64,000 nt of DNA from Streptomyces hokutonensis (GCF_000376565.1 NZ_BARG01000018.1:1-64000); one strand, 5' to 3'; counted from the stretch's first letter, positions 1 through 9,220 are shown. The notes: generated from the sequence alone by a model not told the origin. Program-made: numbers and translations.

Positions 1-51
1 CAGTGGGAGTGGGTGGGCCCTCGCCGTGGGGTGAGGGCTTGCGCCGTTGGT

Positions 52-1206
52 TCAGCTTGCCAGGGCTGATTGGTGGGCGGCTTGTACGAGCCGTGTGTTT
101 TCTGGTGCCGGGCCGCCGGGGAGGGTGAAGCGGCGGCGGGTGTAGCCGTAGGTCAGGCCGGTGCGGGGGTCGGCGAAGGCCTGGGAGCCTCCGGCGCCGC
201 TGTGGCCGATCGTGCCGGCGCTCAGGAACGGGTACCAGGTGCTCGCCGTCGCCTGGAAGCCGAGGCCGTACGCCCGGTGCGTGCCGGTGATCATGTCGTG
301 GCCGACGGAGTGGAGCTGGCCGAACTCCGCGACCGTGTCCGGCTTCAGGAGCGGGGCCCGGTCCTCGACCACGCTGATCGCCGCCGCGTAGAGGCCGGCC
401 AGGCCGCGTGCCGATGCCACTCCGCCGACCGATGCGGGGCCCTTGGCGCGGATGGGTGTCTGGTTCGGGAGCGACATGAGTTCGGTGGGCTGGGCCGCGT
501 GTTCGTTGAAGGCGATGCCGGTGAGGCTGCGGCGGTCATCCGGTTCCGCAGCGACCGGGGCCGGTTCGGTGGAGGAGGGGAGCGGTGGTTGGGTGGTGCG
601 GAAGCGTGGCTCTTGGGCGGACGGCAGGCCCAGGTAGAAGTCCAGGGCGTAGGGGGCGCGGACTCTCTCCTCGTACACGTCCTGGAGTGAACGGCCTGTC
701 GCTCGCCTTACGATCTCGCCGGTCAGGGCGCCGATGACCAGGGCGTGATAGCCGAAGATCGTGCCGGGGCGCCAGAACGGGCGCTGGTCGGCGAGGCGTT
801 CGGCGACCGCGCGGTCGTCGGCGAGTTCGTCGAGCGTGAAGCCCGTGTCCGTGCCGATCAGGCCCGCCCGGTGCGCGAGCAACTCGCGTAGAGTCAGCGC
901 GCCTTTGCCCTCGGATGCGAACTCCGGCCAGTAGTAGGTGACTTTGCGGTCCAGTTCGAGGGTGCCGTCCTGGACCAGCAGGGCCACCACGAGGTGGGCT
1001 GCGCCCTTGGTGGACGAGAACACGCCGTAGAGGGAGTTGTCGGGGGTGGTGGGTGGTCCGGCCCAGAGGTCTACTACCTGTCGGCCGTGGACGTATGCGC
1101 ACAACTGGCCCTCGTAGTCCGCGCGTTCCGTCGACACGAACGCGGCGAACTCCTCCCGGACTGTCTCGAAGCCGTCGGCTACGGTGCCGTGGATCTCCTG
1201 GGTCAT
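52..1206 (-). CDS. Serine hydrolase, class C beta-lactamase/esterase family
   Basis: This 384-residue protein belongs to the serine beta-lactamase-like esterase family (EstB/LipL type). The nucleophile motif SxxK is visible as SSTK near residue 66, followed by the usual helix GAAHLVVALL. A second family landmark, WRPGTIFGYHALVIG, lies around residues 144-158; the tyrosine of YHA takes the place of the YxN of true beta-lactamases, which points to an esterase or peptidase rather than an antibiotic-degrading enzyme. There is no signal peptide, so a cytoplasmic location is likely. The ATG is preceded by GAGGAGAG at good spacing. It stands alone and is divergent from the next gene; substrate unknown. 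Confidence 0.85.
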   Translation of the reverse strand: MTQEIHGTVADGFETVREEFAAFVSTERADYEGQLCAYVHGRQVVDLWAGPPTTPDNSLYGVFSSTKGAAHLVVALLVQDGTLELDRKVTYYWPEFASEGKGALTLRELLAHRAGLIGTDTGFTLDELADDRAVAERLADQRPFWRPGTIFGYHALVIGALTGEIVRRATGRSLQDVYEERVRAPYALDFYLGLPSAQEPRFRTTQPPLPSSTEPAPVAAEPDDRRSLTGIAFNEHAAQPTELMSLPNQTPIRAKGPASVGGVASARGLAGLYAAAISVVEDRAPLLKPDTVAEFGQLHSVGHDMITGTHRAYGLGFQATASTWYPFLSAGTIGHSGAGGSQAFADPRTGLTYGYTRRRFTLPGGPAPENTRLVQAAHQSALAS

Positions 1207-1480
1207 CCGCTCTCCTCAACTGATCCGCTGCTCGCGTGTGCCATGGTGAACAACGCCTGTCCGACCTGCGGGAGTTCCCCCTCGGACCTCCTCCTGGTTC
1301 CAGAGATCGGTACGGCGAGCGGCACCCGTTCGACTCAATGGGCCAGGGAAGAAGCAGGGGAGATGCGGGGAAGGTGTTGGTGTCGTAGATGCCCGGATGT
1401 CGCATTCAGGGGGGTGGGGAGTGGGCATGCTGAGCACAGGTACCGGGCAGTGGTCGGCGGGCGCACGGTGAGGAGTTCCC

Positions 1481-2344
1481 ATGGCGACTATTCCTTCGCT
1501 TCCCAGCAGGGACGAGGTGTTGCGCATGGCACGCAGCACCACCGACATCACGGGGCAACTCCTGGACACCGCCGGGAACATCACCAGAATCGCCATCAAC
1601 ACCCTTGATCCACGCGACGGTTCGGGCGCCGAGGCGCTGCGGGTGCTGCGGGAGACCACCGCGGAACTGGCCGAGGCGAGTGCTTCGCCGCAGGCCCAGG
1701 AGGCGTTCTATCGGATCGTCGACACCCTGACGCGGCTCGGTACGACCGGCGCGCCGCTGGCCGTGCATCCGGTGAGTCAGCCGGCGCAGGTGTTGTTGGG
1801 TGTGCTCGGGGACAGTCTGCTGCCCGTTCTGGACGCGGTGGAACCGGCCGTGGAGGAGTTCGCCGCGGCACTCGGCGATCTGGTCGAGGCGGCCTCCCCG
1901 CTGCTCCCCGCGGCTGCGGGCGTGGCCGCCGGCATCCTCCTCGCCCTCACCCCGCTGCTCCGCGCGGCGGCCGACGCCCTGGCCGACTCCTCCCCCGAAC
2001 TCCGCCGCATCGCCGAGGCGTTGACGGCAGCACTGGCTCCACTGCTGCCCCCACAGGTCGCCCTCGCCCAACGCGCTGCGACTACGGGCGCGAAGGTCCT
2101 CCGCGCCACCCTCCCACCCCTCGCCGACCTCACGGAGGCCGCGGCCGCGACGACGAAGACCGCCGTGCCGATGGTCGTCGCGGGCGAGGAGTTGTTCGTC
2201 GCCGCCTTGGAGAAGGTCCAGCCGGTTCTGCTGGCCGCAGCCTTCCGGGCGGGGCGGGTTGCCCGGGCCACCGCGGTACGGGTGACGGCTGCGGTGTCGC
2301 CTGCGGCGGATCAGGGGGTTGTCGTGGGTGTGAGCGTGGCTTGA
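1481..2344 (+). CDS. Hypothetical Ala-rich helical protein
   Basis: I do not recognise a named family for this 287-residue protein. It is dominated by Ala, Leu, Val and Thr and reads as a chain of amphipathic helices, with Pro-containing breaks around residues 125-145 and 190-205. There is no clear signal peptide or single strong membrane span, although the stretch around residues 135-160 is hydrophobic. The start ATG follows AGGAG at 6-nt spacing. It lies alone between a divergent esterase and a GntR regulator. A phasin-like or membrane-associated helical role is possible, but nothing in the sequence fixes a function. Confidence 0.7.
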   Translation: MATIPSLPSRDEVLRMARSTTDITGQLLDTAGNITRIAINTLDPRDGSGAEALRVLRETTAELAEASASPQAQEAFYRIVDTLTRLGTTGAPLAVHPVSQPAQVLLGVLGDSLLPVLDAVEPAVEEFAAALGDLVEAASPLLPAAAGVAAGILLALTPLLRAAADALADSSPELRRIAEALTAALAPLLPPQVALAQRAATTGAKVLRATLPPLADLTEAAAATTKTAVPMVVAGEELFVAALEKVQPVLLAAAFRAGRVARATAVRVTAAVSPAADQGVVVGVSVA

Positions 2345-2491
2345 GGGTGTCTGCTTCTAACGGGGCGAATCTCGCTCATCGCCGCACAAGTTTGTTCCAG
2401 ATACTTGCGCCGGTTTCTGATTTTTCGTAGGTAAGGCCCCCTTTTGGGGCAAGTGGCCTGGTTTCGGGCACCTATTCACTACGGTCGTTGT

Positions 2492-3364
2492 GTGAGTGAC
2501 GACGGACGCGACGAGGTCGGCGGTGCGGTCGAGAGTGTTCTGACGGAACTGCGTCGCCGCATCGTCGCCAGGGAGTACCCGGAGGGCGGCATGCTGCCGT
2601 CCCAGCGAGAACTGGCCACCTCGTTCAACGTTTCCCGGGACACCGTGCAACGCGCCCTGCGGGAACTGCGTGACGAGGGCTGGATCAAGTCCCGCCAGGG
2701 CAGCGGTTCACGCGTCGTCATCAAGGAGCCCCAGACCGCTTCCGCAGCGGACGCTGCCGCCCGGATCCAGAGAGTGGGAATGAGCTGGTTCGTTGAGCGG
2801 GCTTTCGCGAGGACGGAAGTGCGGCTGGACGCCTTCTGCTTGACGTCTGAATCGCTCGACGTTCATCTCCGGGTTCAGGTGGAACGCATTCTGGCTGGCC
2901 TGGCCCCTGTGCCGGCAGAGATCAGACTGCGGATGCTGCTTCCGGACAGGGAGATGGACCTGCCTGTCCCGCGCAACATCGATGCGCCGGATGACAAGAG
3001 CGTGGTGGAGCGCCTGTTGGCGATCTCCGACCGCTGTCTGTCATCTCTGAGGGACACCCTCCAGAATCTCCGGGCGAACAGCCCGGTCCAGGAGGTCGAC
3101 TTCCAGGTCAGACGTGTTCCCGTGGCACCGATGTTCAAGTTGTTCCTGCTCAACGAGTCCGAGGCCTTCCAGACCATGTACAAACTGGCCCGGCGGCGCA
3201 TCCCGCTGGGTGGGTCGGAAGAGGTGGAGGCGGTCGACATCCTCAGCGTTGGCGCCACCGGCACCTACTTCGACAAAGGTGATGACGAGGACGACGCGCA
3301 GGCTGCCTGGGTGAAGGACCAGCAGGAGTGGTTCGATTCGCTCTGGGAGCACCTCGCCACCTGA
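2492..3364 (+). CDS. GntR-family transcriptional regulator
   Basis: A typical GntR winged-helix DNA-binding domain occupies about residues 8-78, with LPSQRELATSFNVSRDTV and the wing RQGSGSRVV. The remaining about 210 residues do not resemble the common FCD or UTRA effector domains; they include a charged, acidic end (DKGDDEDDAQ), so the ligand class is unknown. I place the start at a GTG (position 2492) because the upstream in-frame extension lacks GntR-like sequence. No Shine-Dalgarno site precedes this GTG, so the message may be leaderless. It is followed closely by the EI24-family gene, but no shared function is evident. Confidence 0.8.
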   Translation: MSDDGRDEVGGAVESVLTELRRRIVAREYPEGGMLPSQRELATSFNVSRDTVQRALRELRDEGWIKSRQGSGSRVVIKEPQTASAADAAARIQRVGMSWFVERAFARTEVRLDAFCLTSESLDVHLRVQVERILAGLAPVPAEIRLRMLLPDREMDLPVPRNIDAPDDKSVVERLLAISDRCLSSLRDTLQNLRANSPVQEVDFQVRRVPVAPMFKLFLLNESEAFQTMYKLARRRIPLGGSEEVEAVDILSVGATGTYFDKGDDEDDAQAAWVKDQQEWFDSLWEHLAT

Positions 3365-3416
3365 CTGCGGCGCACCCGACCCGGTGGCGGCCGGGACCCT
3401 GAGTAAGGTTCTCCCC

Positions 3417-4220
3417 ATGCATGATCTTGGGGCGGGATTCGGCTATCTCCTGAAGGGCCAGCGCTGGGTGGCCCGGCACGGGCGGCAGTACGGGTTCGGG
3501 TTGGTTCCCGGGCTGATCACGCTGGTTCTCTATGTCGCGGTGCTTGTCGCGCTCGCGGTGTGGGGTGACGACTTCGTCGGCTGGGCCACGCCCTTCGCGG
3601 ACGACTGGTCGAGTCCGTGGCAGGGGCTGTTCCGGGGATTCCTCACCGTCGTTCTGTTCGTACTCGCCCTGCTGCTCTCGGTGTTGACCTTCACGGCGGT
3701 CACCCTGCTGATAGGGCAGCCCTTCTACGAGACCCTCTCCGAGAAGGTCGACCGGGACGTCTCACCCGACGGCACGGCCCCCGAGTCGGGGCTCCCGCTC
3801 TGGCGCGAACTGTGGGTCTCGGCCCGCGACAGCCTGCGTGTGCTGGTCCGCGCGCTGGTGTGGGGTGTGCTGCTCTTCGCGCTGGGGTTCCTGCCGTTCG
3901 TCGGGCAGACCGTCGTCCCGGTGATCGGGTTCTTCGTCACCGGGTTCTTCCTCACCGAGGAGCTGACGGCCGTCGCCCTCCAGCGCCGAGGCGTCGACCT
4001 CCGCGCCCGCCTCACCCTCCTCCGCTCCCGCAAGCCCCTGATCTGGGGCTTCGGCACCCCCCTCGGCCTCGCCTTCTTGGTCCCGTTCGTCGCCGTCTTC
4101 CTGATGCCGGGTGCGGTGGCGGGGGCGACGATGATGGCGCGGGAGCTGTTGGACGAGGAGACCGAGGGGAGCGACGAGGGGGAGGACACGGAGAGCGGGC
4201 CTGCGTCAGTCGACCGCTGA
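3417..4220 (+). CDS. EI24/CysZ-like integral membrane protein
   Basis: This 267-residue protein has the layout of the EI24 domain family (CysZ-like): a conserved N-terminal segment MHDLGAGFGYLLKGQRW, then four or more membrane spans (around residues 28-50, 75-105, 150-185 and 210-240) and a charged tail rich in Glu and Asp. CysZ of enterobacteria takes up sulfate; that activity cannot be assumed for the actinobacterial relatives. The ATG at 3417 is preferred to an upstream GTG at 3384 because family members begin at MHDLG. Its 3' end overlaps the convergent pyroglutamyl-peptidase-like gene by 15 nt. Confidence 0.82.
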   Translation: MHDLGAGFGYLLKGQRWVARHGRQYGFGLVPGLITLVLYVAVLVALAVWGDDFVGWATPFADDWSSPWQGLFRGFLTVVLFVLALLLSVLTFTAVTLLIGQPFYETLSEKVDRDVSPDGTAPESGLPLWRELWVSARDSLRVLVRALVWGVLLFALGFLPFVGQTVVPVIGFFVTGFFLTEELTAVALQRRGVDLRARLTLLRSRKPLIWGFGTPLGLAFLVPFVAVFLMPGAVAGATMMARELLDEETEGSDEGEDTESGPASVDR

Positions 4221-5465
4221 CGCGTTCATCGCCGCTGTCACCATTGCCTTCACCTGCGCGATGATGTCCACCCGGTTCTGTATGAAGTCAGGGTCGGTGA
4301 TCGTCCCGGTCGTCGGGTTCGTGTTGCCCGTTCCGAACTGCAGTACCGGCGTGTGGATGTGCCCGCCCGGCAGCGAGTCGTGCAGCCCGAGCCGGTCCCG
4401 CAGCAGGGTCGCGCGGTAGGCGATCTCGTTGGAGAGGTAGTTGCCGCCGCCACCGGAACGCGCCGTGGAGCCGGCGGTCGGGCCGTCCGGCTGTACGACG
4501 GGAGTCGTCCCGCCCGCCGGGATCTCGGTGACCTCGGTGTGGTCGTAGACGGGGAAACGTCCCGTGTTCGCGGCCACAATCGCCTTGTACGGCAGGGTCG
4601 TCGACGTCCACTGGGGCTGCGAGGCCGGGTCGGTGACCGGGATGGTCTCCGTGCGCGAGACGGTGTCGTTGTCCGGATAACCGCCCCGCCAGGCCCCGTT
4701 GGTCCGCTCGACGTCGAACCGGCCCACCCGCCCCTGGCTCACGGTAGTGAACAGGTCCACTTTCGGCAGATACGGCCGCAGCGTCCGCTCCACGGTCCCC
4801 TCGGCGAAGTCCGCCCAGCGCACCGGGAACATCGCCGTCTCGATCCGCGCCGGACCGTCCGCCGTCTGGATCACCGTGCCGTCGAGCGCGAGCGCGGTGG
4901 CCCCGGACGGGTTGGAGATCCTGATGTCCGCGTCCAGCGTGAACGGGTCGAAGCCGGTCACCAGGATCCGCTTCAGCCCCTTGTCACGGGCCGGGTAGCG
5001 GATGCTGCTCTGCCCGCGTGAAGTCTGCTCCAACTGGCCGAGCAGCGCAGCCCGTTGACCGGCACTGATCCCGAACTCCGGTTCCCAGGCCCGGACTTCC
5101 CTGGTCATCCCCAACCGCGCCCAGTACAGCGGCCGGTCGTCGTCCCGGCTGAGGTCCCCGCCGGCCGGTCCCCGTCCCTGCGCGCGGTCGACTGCCCGCT
5201 GCCACAGGGCGGTTCCCTCGCGTACGACGATGCGGCGGGCCTGCGCGTAGCTGTGCGCCCCTTCGAGCGCGCGGGTGAACTCCGGTGTCACCGTGTCGAA
5301 TCCGGAGTGTTCGAGGATCTCCTGGGGGACCGCCCTGTCGAGCCGTTGTTCCTCGACGGTCGGGGGGAGCGTGGTGTCGGCCGCCGCGGCGCTGGTGCCG
5401 GGGGCGGAGAAACCGGCCAGCAGGGCCAGCCCGAGGACGCCTGTCCGAACTCGTATGACGTTCAA
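4206..5465 (-). CDS. Secreted pyroglutamyl-peptidase-like protein, catalytic Cys replaced by Ser
   Basis: The C-terminal 250 residues match pyrrolidone-carboxylate peptidase I (peptidase family C15), which removes N-terminal pyroglutamate. The family Glu lies in VERTNGAWRGGYPDN (about residue 253) and the His in GGHIHTPVL (about 371). The catalytic cysteine position, normally in YLCN, reads NYLSNEIAYR, so it is serine 345, and the whole protein contains no cysteine. The N-terminus is a probable signal peptide (LALLAGFSAPGTSAAAA) followed by about 130 extra residues not found in the cytoplasmic enzymes. I chose the TTG at 5465, preceded by GGAAGG; the open frame continues upstream but would overlap the divergent gene's promoter. 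Confidence 0.8.
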   Translation of the reverse strand: MNVIRVRTGVLGLALLAGFSAPGTSAAAADTTLPPTVEEQRLDRAVPQEILEHSGFDTVTPEFTRALEGAHSYAQARRIVVREGTALWQRAVDRAQGRGPAGGDLSRDDDRPLYWARLGMTREVRAWEPEFGISAGQRAALLGQLEQTSRGQSSIRYPARDKGLKRILVTGFDPFTLDADIRISNPSGATALALDGTVIQTADGPARIETAMFPVRWADFAEGTVERTLRPYLPKVDLFTTVSQGRVGRFDVERTNGAWRGGYPDNDTVSRTETIPVTDPASQPQWTSTTLPYKAIVAANTGRFPVYDHTEVTEIPAGGTTPVVQPDGPTAGSTARSGGGGNYLSNEIAYRATLLRDRLGLHDSLPGGHIHTPVLQFGTGNTNPTTGTITDPDFIQNRVDIIAQVKAMVTAAMNASAVD

Positions 5466-5619
5466 AGTGGTTGAGGCCTTCCGTCGCAGTGGGGTGCGGT
5501 GCCGGACGGCCGCAGTATCGCGTGACGGGAGTGGTCTACGCCACGGGTGCGGCGGACGATCCGATCCCCCGCCTCCTCGGCCGGGACGGAGTGATCCGCT
5601 CCGGGTGATACTGCCGCTC

Positions 5620-5970
5620 ATGACGGCACTGAAGACAGCGAAGGCAGCGAACCTCGGCGTGCTCTTCGCCATTGAGCTCGGCGCCCTGGTCGCCGTCGCC
5701 TACTGGGGGTTCACCCGGGACATCGCCACCCCGCTGACCTGGCTGCTCGGCCTGGGCGCGCCCGTTGTGCTCGCCGTGCTGTGGGGGCTGTGCGGTTCAC
5801 CGAAGGCCAAGTACAAGACGCGCGGGGCCGGTCGGGTCGCCTTCGAGGTGGTGTGGTTCGGTGCGGGCGTGGCCGCGCTGGTCCTTGCCGGGGCCAACGA
5901 CTGGGCGCTCGTCTTCGGCCTCGTGTGCGCGGTGAGCAAGACGCTCACCGTCATCTGGCGGCAGACGTAG
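5620..5970 (+). CDS. YrdB-family (DUF2568) small membrane protein
   Basis: This 116-residue protein has four predicted membrane spans (about residues 8-28, 32-55, 75-92 and 95-112) and the sequence style of the YrdB/DUF2568 family, including GFTRDIATPLTWLLGLGAP and the loop GSPKAKYKTRG before the third span. Its function is not known. The ATG at 5620 is the first sensible start; it lies in an intergenic stretch shared with the divergent pyroglutamyl-peptidase-like gene. It converges on the TetR gene 16 nt downstream. Confidence 0.8.
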   Translation: MTALKTAKAANLGVLFAIELGALVAVAYWGFTRDIATPLTWLLGLGAPVVLAVLWGLCGSPKAKYKTRGAGRVAFEVVWFGAGVAALVLAGANDWALVFGLVCAVSKTLTVIWRQT

Positions 5971-5985
5971 GGGAGTTGGGGGACG

Positions 5986-6561
5986 TCATGTCTCGCCCAG
6001 CAGCGTCAGGAAGTCGCGGAACGCCCCGGGCATGTCCACCGACTCCGGGTCCAGCAGCCACTGGTACTGCAGGCCGTCCATCACCGCGACCAGGAGCGGG
6101 GCCGTGCGCTCCGGGGTGAGGCCGTTCGGCAGTCGATCGCCGTATTCGGCGCGCAGTACCCCGGCCATGCTCGCCCGCACCCTCGCGTACCTCGCGGTGA
6201 AGTAGTCGCGCGCCGGATGCTCCTCCGTGACGCTCTCGCCGAGGAGTGCGGAGAAGGTCTGGATGATCGCGGGTCGCATCGCGTTGTACTCGACGAGGGA
6301 TGCGAGTAGGTCGATTCGCCACTGACTGTCCGGGACCGCGTCCCACTGGTCCCGTTCCTCCAGGACGGCCACCAGCAGCGCGTCCTTCGTGGGGAAGTAG
6401 TGCAGCAGGCCCTGCTGGGTCAGCCCGACCCGCTCCGCCACCGCCGCCAGGCTCGCGCCCCGGTAGCCGCGCTCGGCGATCACCTCCAGCGCCGCCCGCA
6501 CGATCTCGGCGCGCCGCTCCGCACTCTTGGCCCTGGCGTTCATGGCGTCACCGTACGACAT
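5986..6561 (-). CDS. TetR-family regulator, probable repressor of the GH3 gene
   Basis: A 191-residue TetR/AcrR protein. The N-terminal helix-turn-helix spans about residues 12-58, with LAAVAERVGLTQQGLLHYFPTKDALL being diagnostic; the rest is the ligand-binding helical domain. It is divergent from the beta-glucosidase gene, a common arrangement for a sugar-responsive repressor. Upstream, a -10-like TATATT (reverse complement of 6574-6579) places transcription start only a few bases before this ATG, so the message is nearly leaderless. A perfect inverted repeat AGGTT-N4-AACCT lies at 6586-6599, next to that promoter. A second ATG at 6543 is possible. Confidence 0.88.
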   Translation of the reverse strand: MSYGDAMNARAKSAERRAEIVRAALEVIAERGYRGASLAAVAERVGLTQQGLLHYFPTKDALLVAVLEERDQWDAVPDSQWRIDLLASLVEYNAMRPAIIQTFSALLGESVTEEHPARDYFTARYARVRASMAGVLRAEYGDRLPNGLTPERTAPLLVAVMDGLQYQWLLDPESVDMPGAFRDFLTLLGET

Positions 6562-6585
6562 TCGCCGATTGTGAATATAACGGCA

Positions 6586-6599
6586 AGGTTACAAAACCT
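6586..6599. promoter_or_regulatory. Putative TetR operator AGGTTacaaAACCT
   Basis: A perfect 14-bp inverted repeat with 5-bp arms, directly upstream of the TetR gene's -10-like element and between it and the divergent GH3 gene. A second weaker dyad, CTACC...GGTAG (6598-6615), adjoins it. Position suggests autoregulation and control of the glucosidase; binding is inferred, not shown. Confidence 0.5.
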
Positions 6600-6676
6600 A
6601 CCGATCTACAGGTAGTCGATGCACGATGGAGGCACAGGGCACAGGACGGACCCGGACTCAACGAGGAGGCGCCTCG

Positions 6677-9127
6677 GTGGCGGAAACCCATGAAATCCAT
6701 GAAACCCATGAAACCCGTGAAGCAGTCGTCGAAGCGGCCCTCGGCGCACTCGACCTCGATGCCAAGACCCGGCTGCTGGCCGGTCAGGACATGTGGTCCC
6801 TGCCCGCGCTCCCGGAGATCGGCCTGGCGTCCCTCGTGATGTCCGACGGCCCGATCGGCGTCCGGGGGCGGCACTGGACCGCCGACGACCCCTCCGTCGC
6901 ACTGCCCTCCCCGACCGCCCTCGCCGCCGCCTGGGACCCCGAACTCGCCCGCCGCGCCGGTGTGCTGCTCGCCCAGGAGGCCCGCCGCAAGGGCGTCCAC
7001 GTGCTGCTCGCGCCCACGGTCAACCTGCACCGGTCCCCGCTCGGCGGCCGGCACTTCGAGGCGTACAGCGAGGATCCGTACCTCACCGGGCGGATCGGCT
7101 CGGGGTATGTGGCGGGCGTTCAGGCGGGTGGCGTCGGCACCACCGTCAAGCACTTCGTCGCCAACGACGCCGAGACCGAGCGTTTCACCGTCGACAATCT
7201 CATCTCCCAACGCGCGCTGCGTGAGCTGTACTTGGCCCCCTTCGAGCTCATCGTCGAGCAGGCCCGCCCCTGGGGTGTCATGACCGCCTACAACACGGTC
7301 AACGGCACGACGATGACCGAACACCGCCGACTGGTGAACGAGATCCTGCGCGGCGAATGGGGCTTCGACGGCTTCAACGTCTCCGACTGGACCGCCGCCC
7401 GCTGCACCGTCGGCGCCATCGAGGGCGGCCTCGACGTCGCCATGCCCGGCCCTAAGACCGTCTACGGCGATGACCTCGCCCGGGCCGTGCGCGACGGCGA
7501 GGTAGCCGAGGCCACGGTCGACGCGGCCGTACGGAACGTGCTGCGGCTCGCCGCCCGCGTCGGCATCCTGGCCGGCGCCGAACCCGTCGTCGCGGCAGCC
7601 GAACTCCCGGCCCCCGTCGACGGCGAGGCCCTCGCCCGCGAGATCGCCCGCCGCTCCTTCGTCCTCGTGCGGAACCAGGACAACGCCCTTCCGCTGAAGC
7701 CGAGTTCGACCGTCGCGCTCATCGGCGCCGCCGCCCGCGACGCCCGCGTCCTCGGCGGCGGCTCCGCCACCGTCTTCCCGGCCCGGATCGTCTCCCCGCT
7801 CGACGGACTCACCGCCACCCTCCCCGAAGGCGCCCTGACCTACGCCGTCGGCGCCGACCCGAACACCGAACTCGCCGTCGCCGAACAGGGGTTCACGCTC
7901 CGCGCGATCTGCCGGGACGCGGCGGGCCAGGTCGTCGCGACCGTCCCCCTGCCCAACGGGCAGATCAAGTGGGTGGGTTCGGACCTTCCCGACGGTGTCA
8001 GCCACGACACCCTCCACACCGTCGAACTCACCGGCACCTTCACCCCGCGCGCCACCGGACAACACACCTTCGGCATCAAGGGAATCGGCGCGTTCACCCT
8101 CACCGTCGACGGCACGACGTACTACGACGACGTCCAACGCCCGGCGAAGGACGACCCGTTCATCTCCTTCTTCGGCGCCCCCGAGCCCCGCGCCCTCGTC
8201 CAGCTCACCGCCGACGCCCCGGTCCAGGTGTCCCTGACCTACACCGTCGCCCGGCCCGTCGGCATCCCCCTTCGGGTCGTCGGCTTCGCGCTCGCCCACC
8301 AGGAACCGCAGCGCGACCCCGACGAACTGATCGCCGAGGCCGTCGAGTTGGCCCGTGCCGCCGACACCGCCGTCGTCGTGGTCGCCACCACCGAGCGGGT
8401 CGAGTCGGAGGGGTACGACCGTACGGATCTTCAACTGCCCGGCCGTCAGGACGACTTGGTGCACGCCGTCGCCGCCGCCAACCCGAACACCGTCGTGATC
8501 GTCAACTCCGGCTCCCCGGTCGAACTGCCCTGGCGGGAGGAGGTCGCCGCGGTTCTGCTCGGCTGGTTCCCCGGCCAGGAGGCCGGTGCCGCGCTCGCCG
8601 ACGTCCTCACCGGCGCTCACGAACCCGGCGGCCGGCTCCCCACCACCTGGGGCTCACTGGCCGATGCCCCGGTCAGCCAAGTGGTCCCCGAGAACGGCGA
8701 ACTCCCTTACACCGAGGGTGTGTTCATCGGCTACCGCGCCTGGGAGAAGGCGGGCCGCATCCCCTCGTACCCCTTCGGGCACGGCCTCGGCTACACCGAC
8801 TGGACCTACGACGACATCAAGGCCGACAGTTCGTCCGTCACCGTGCGCGTCACCAACTCCGGTGCCCGGCATGGGCGTGAGGTCGTCCAGGTCTATCTGG
8901 CCCCGACCGAGCCCGATCCCGAGCGTCCGGCCCGCTGGCTGGCCGGATTCGCCGGGGTCGAGGCCGGGCCCGGCGAGAGTGTCGAGGTGCGGGTCGAACT
9001 GCCGCGCCGATCTTTCGAGATCTGGGATGAGACGGCGAACGGGTGGGCAGTTGTAAAGGGTTCGTACGAGATCCAGGCGGGCCGCTCGATCACGGACCGC
9101 AGGGTCGCCACGACGATTAACGTCTGA
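6677..9127 (+). CDS. Glycoside hydrolase family 3 beta-glucosidase with PA14 insert
   Basis: An 816-residue cytoplasmic GH3 enzyme. The (beta/alpha)8 domain carries the nucleophile Asp in GFNVSDW (about residue 237). The second domain carries the acid/base region ERVESEGYDRTDLQLPGRQ (about 573-590). Between about residues 390 and 540 is a PA14 domain (TGQHTFGIKGIGAFTLTVDG), as in the oligosaccharide-binding GH3 subgroup. The end is a fibronectin-III-like domain (VRVTNSGARHGREVVQVYL). The GTG start at 6677 follows GAGGAGG. Just after it, a 9-bp unit (gaaacccat) is repeated about four times, giving a His/Glu/Thr-rich N-terminus. Beta-glucosides or xylosides are likely substrates. Confidence 0.93.
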   Translation: MAETHEIHETHETREAVVEAALGALDLDAKTRLLAGQDMWSLPALPEIGLASLVMSDGPIGVRGRHWTADDPSVALPSPTALAAAWDPELARRAGVLLAQEARRKGVHVLLAPTVNLHRSPLGGRHFEAYSEDPYLTGRIGSGYVAGVQAGGVGTTVKHFVANDAETERFTVDNLISQRALRELYLAPFELIVEQARPWGVMTAYNTVNGTTMTEHRRLVNEILRGEWGFDGFNVSDWTAARCTVGAIEGGLDVAMPGPKTVYGDDLARAVRDGEVAEATVDAAVRNVLRLAARVGILAGAEPVVAAAELPAPVDGEALAREIARRSFVLVRNQDNALPLKPSSTVALIGAAARDARVLGGGSATVFPARIVSPLDGLTATLPEGALTYAVGADPNTELAVAEQGFTLRAICRDAAGQVVATVPLPNGQIKWVGSDLPDGVSHDTLHTVELTGTFTPRATGQHTFGIKGIGAFTLTVDGTTYYDDVQRPAKDDPFISFFGAPEPRALVQLTADAPVQVSLTYTVARPVGIPLRVVGFALAHQEPQRDPDELIAEAVELARAADTAVVVVATTERVESEGYDRTDLQLPGRQDDLVHAVAAANPNTVVIVNSGSPVELPWREEVAAVLLGWFPGQEAGAALADVLTGAHEPGGRLPTTWGSLADAPVSQVVPENGELPYTEGVFIGYRAWEKAGRIPSYPFGHGLGYTDWTYDDIKADSSSVTVRVTNSGARHGREVVQVYLAPTEPDPERPARWLAGFAGVEAGPGESVEVRVELPRRSFEIWDETANGWAVVKGSYEIQAGRSITDRRVATTINV

Positions 9128-9151
9128 CCCGGGACCCGTCTCCCCACAGAC

Positions 9152-9187
9152 AGCCCCGGTCCGGGACCTGACCCCTGGACCGGGGCT
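9152..9187. terminator. Bidirectional terminator hairpin between GH3 and galM
   Basis: AGCCCCGGTCC (9152-9162) and GGACCGGGGCT (9177-9187) form a perfect 11-bp stem with a 14-nt loop, followed by CATTTCAT. It lies between two convergent genes and can serve both. Confidence 0.8.
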
Positions 9188-9220
9188 CATTTCATGCCCA
9201 TGCCCGCGTTACCGCCACGG

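Noticed and set aside
6548..8620. 690-codon open frame antisense to the GH3 gene
   Set aside because: It reads as Gly/Asp/Glu/Arg low complexity with no family signature. It exists because the GH3 gene has GC-rich third positions.
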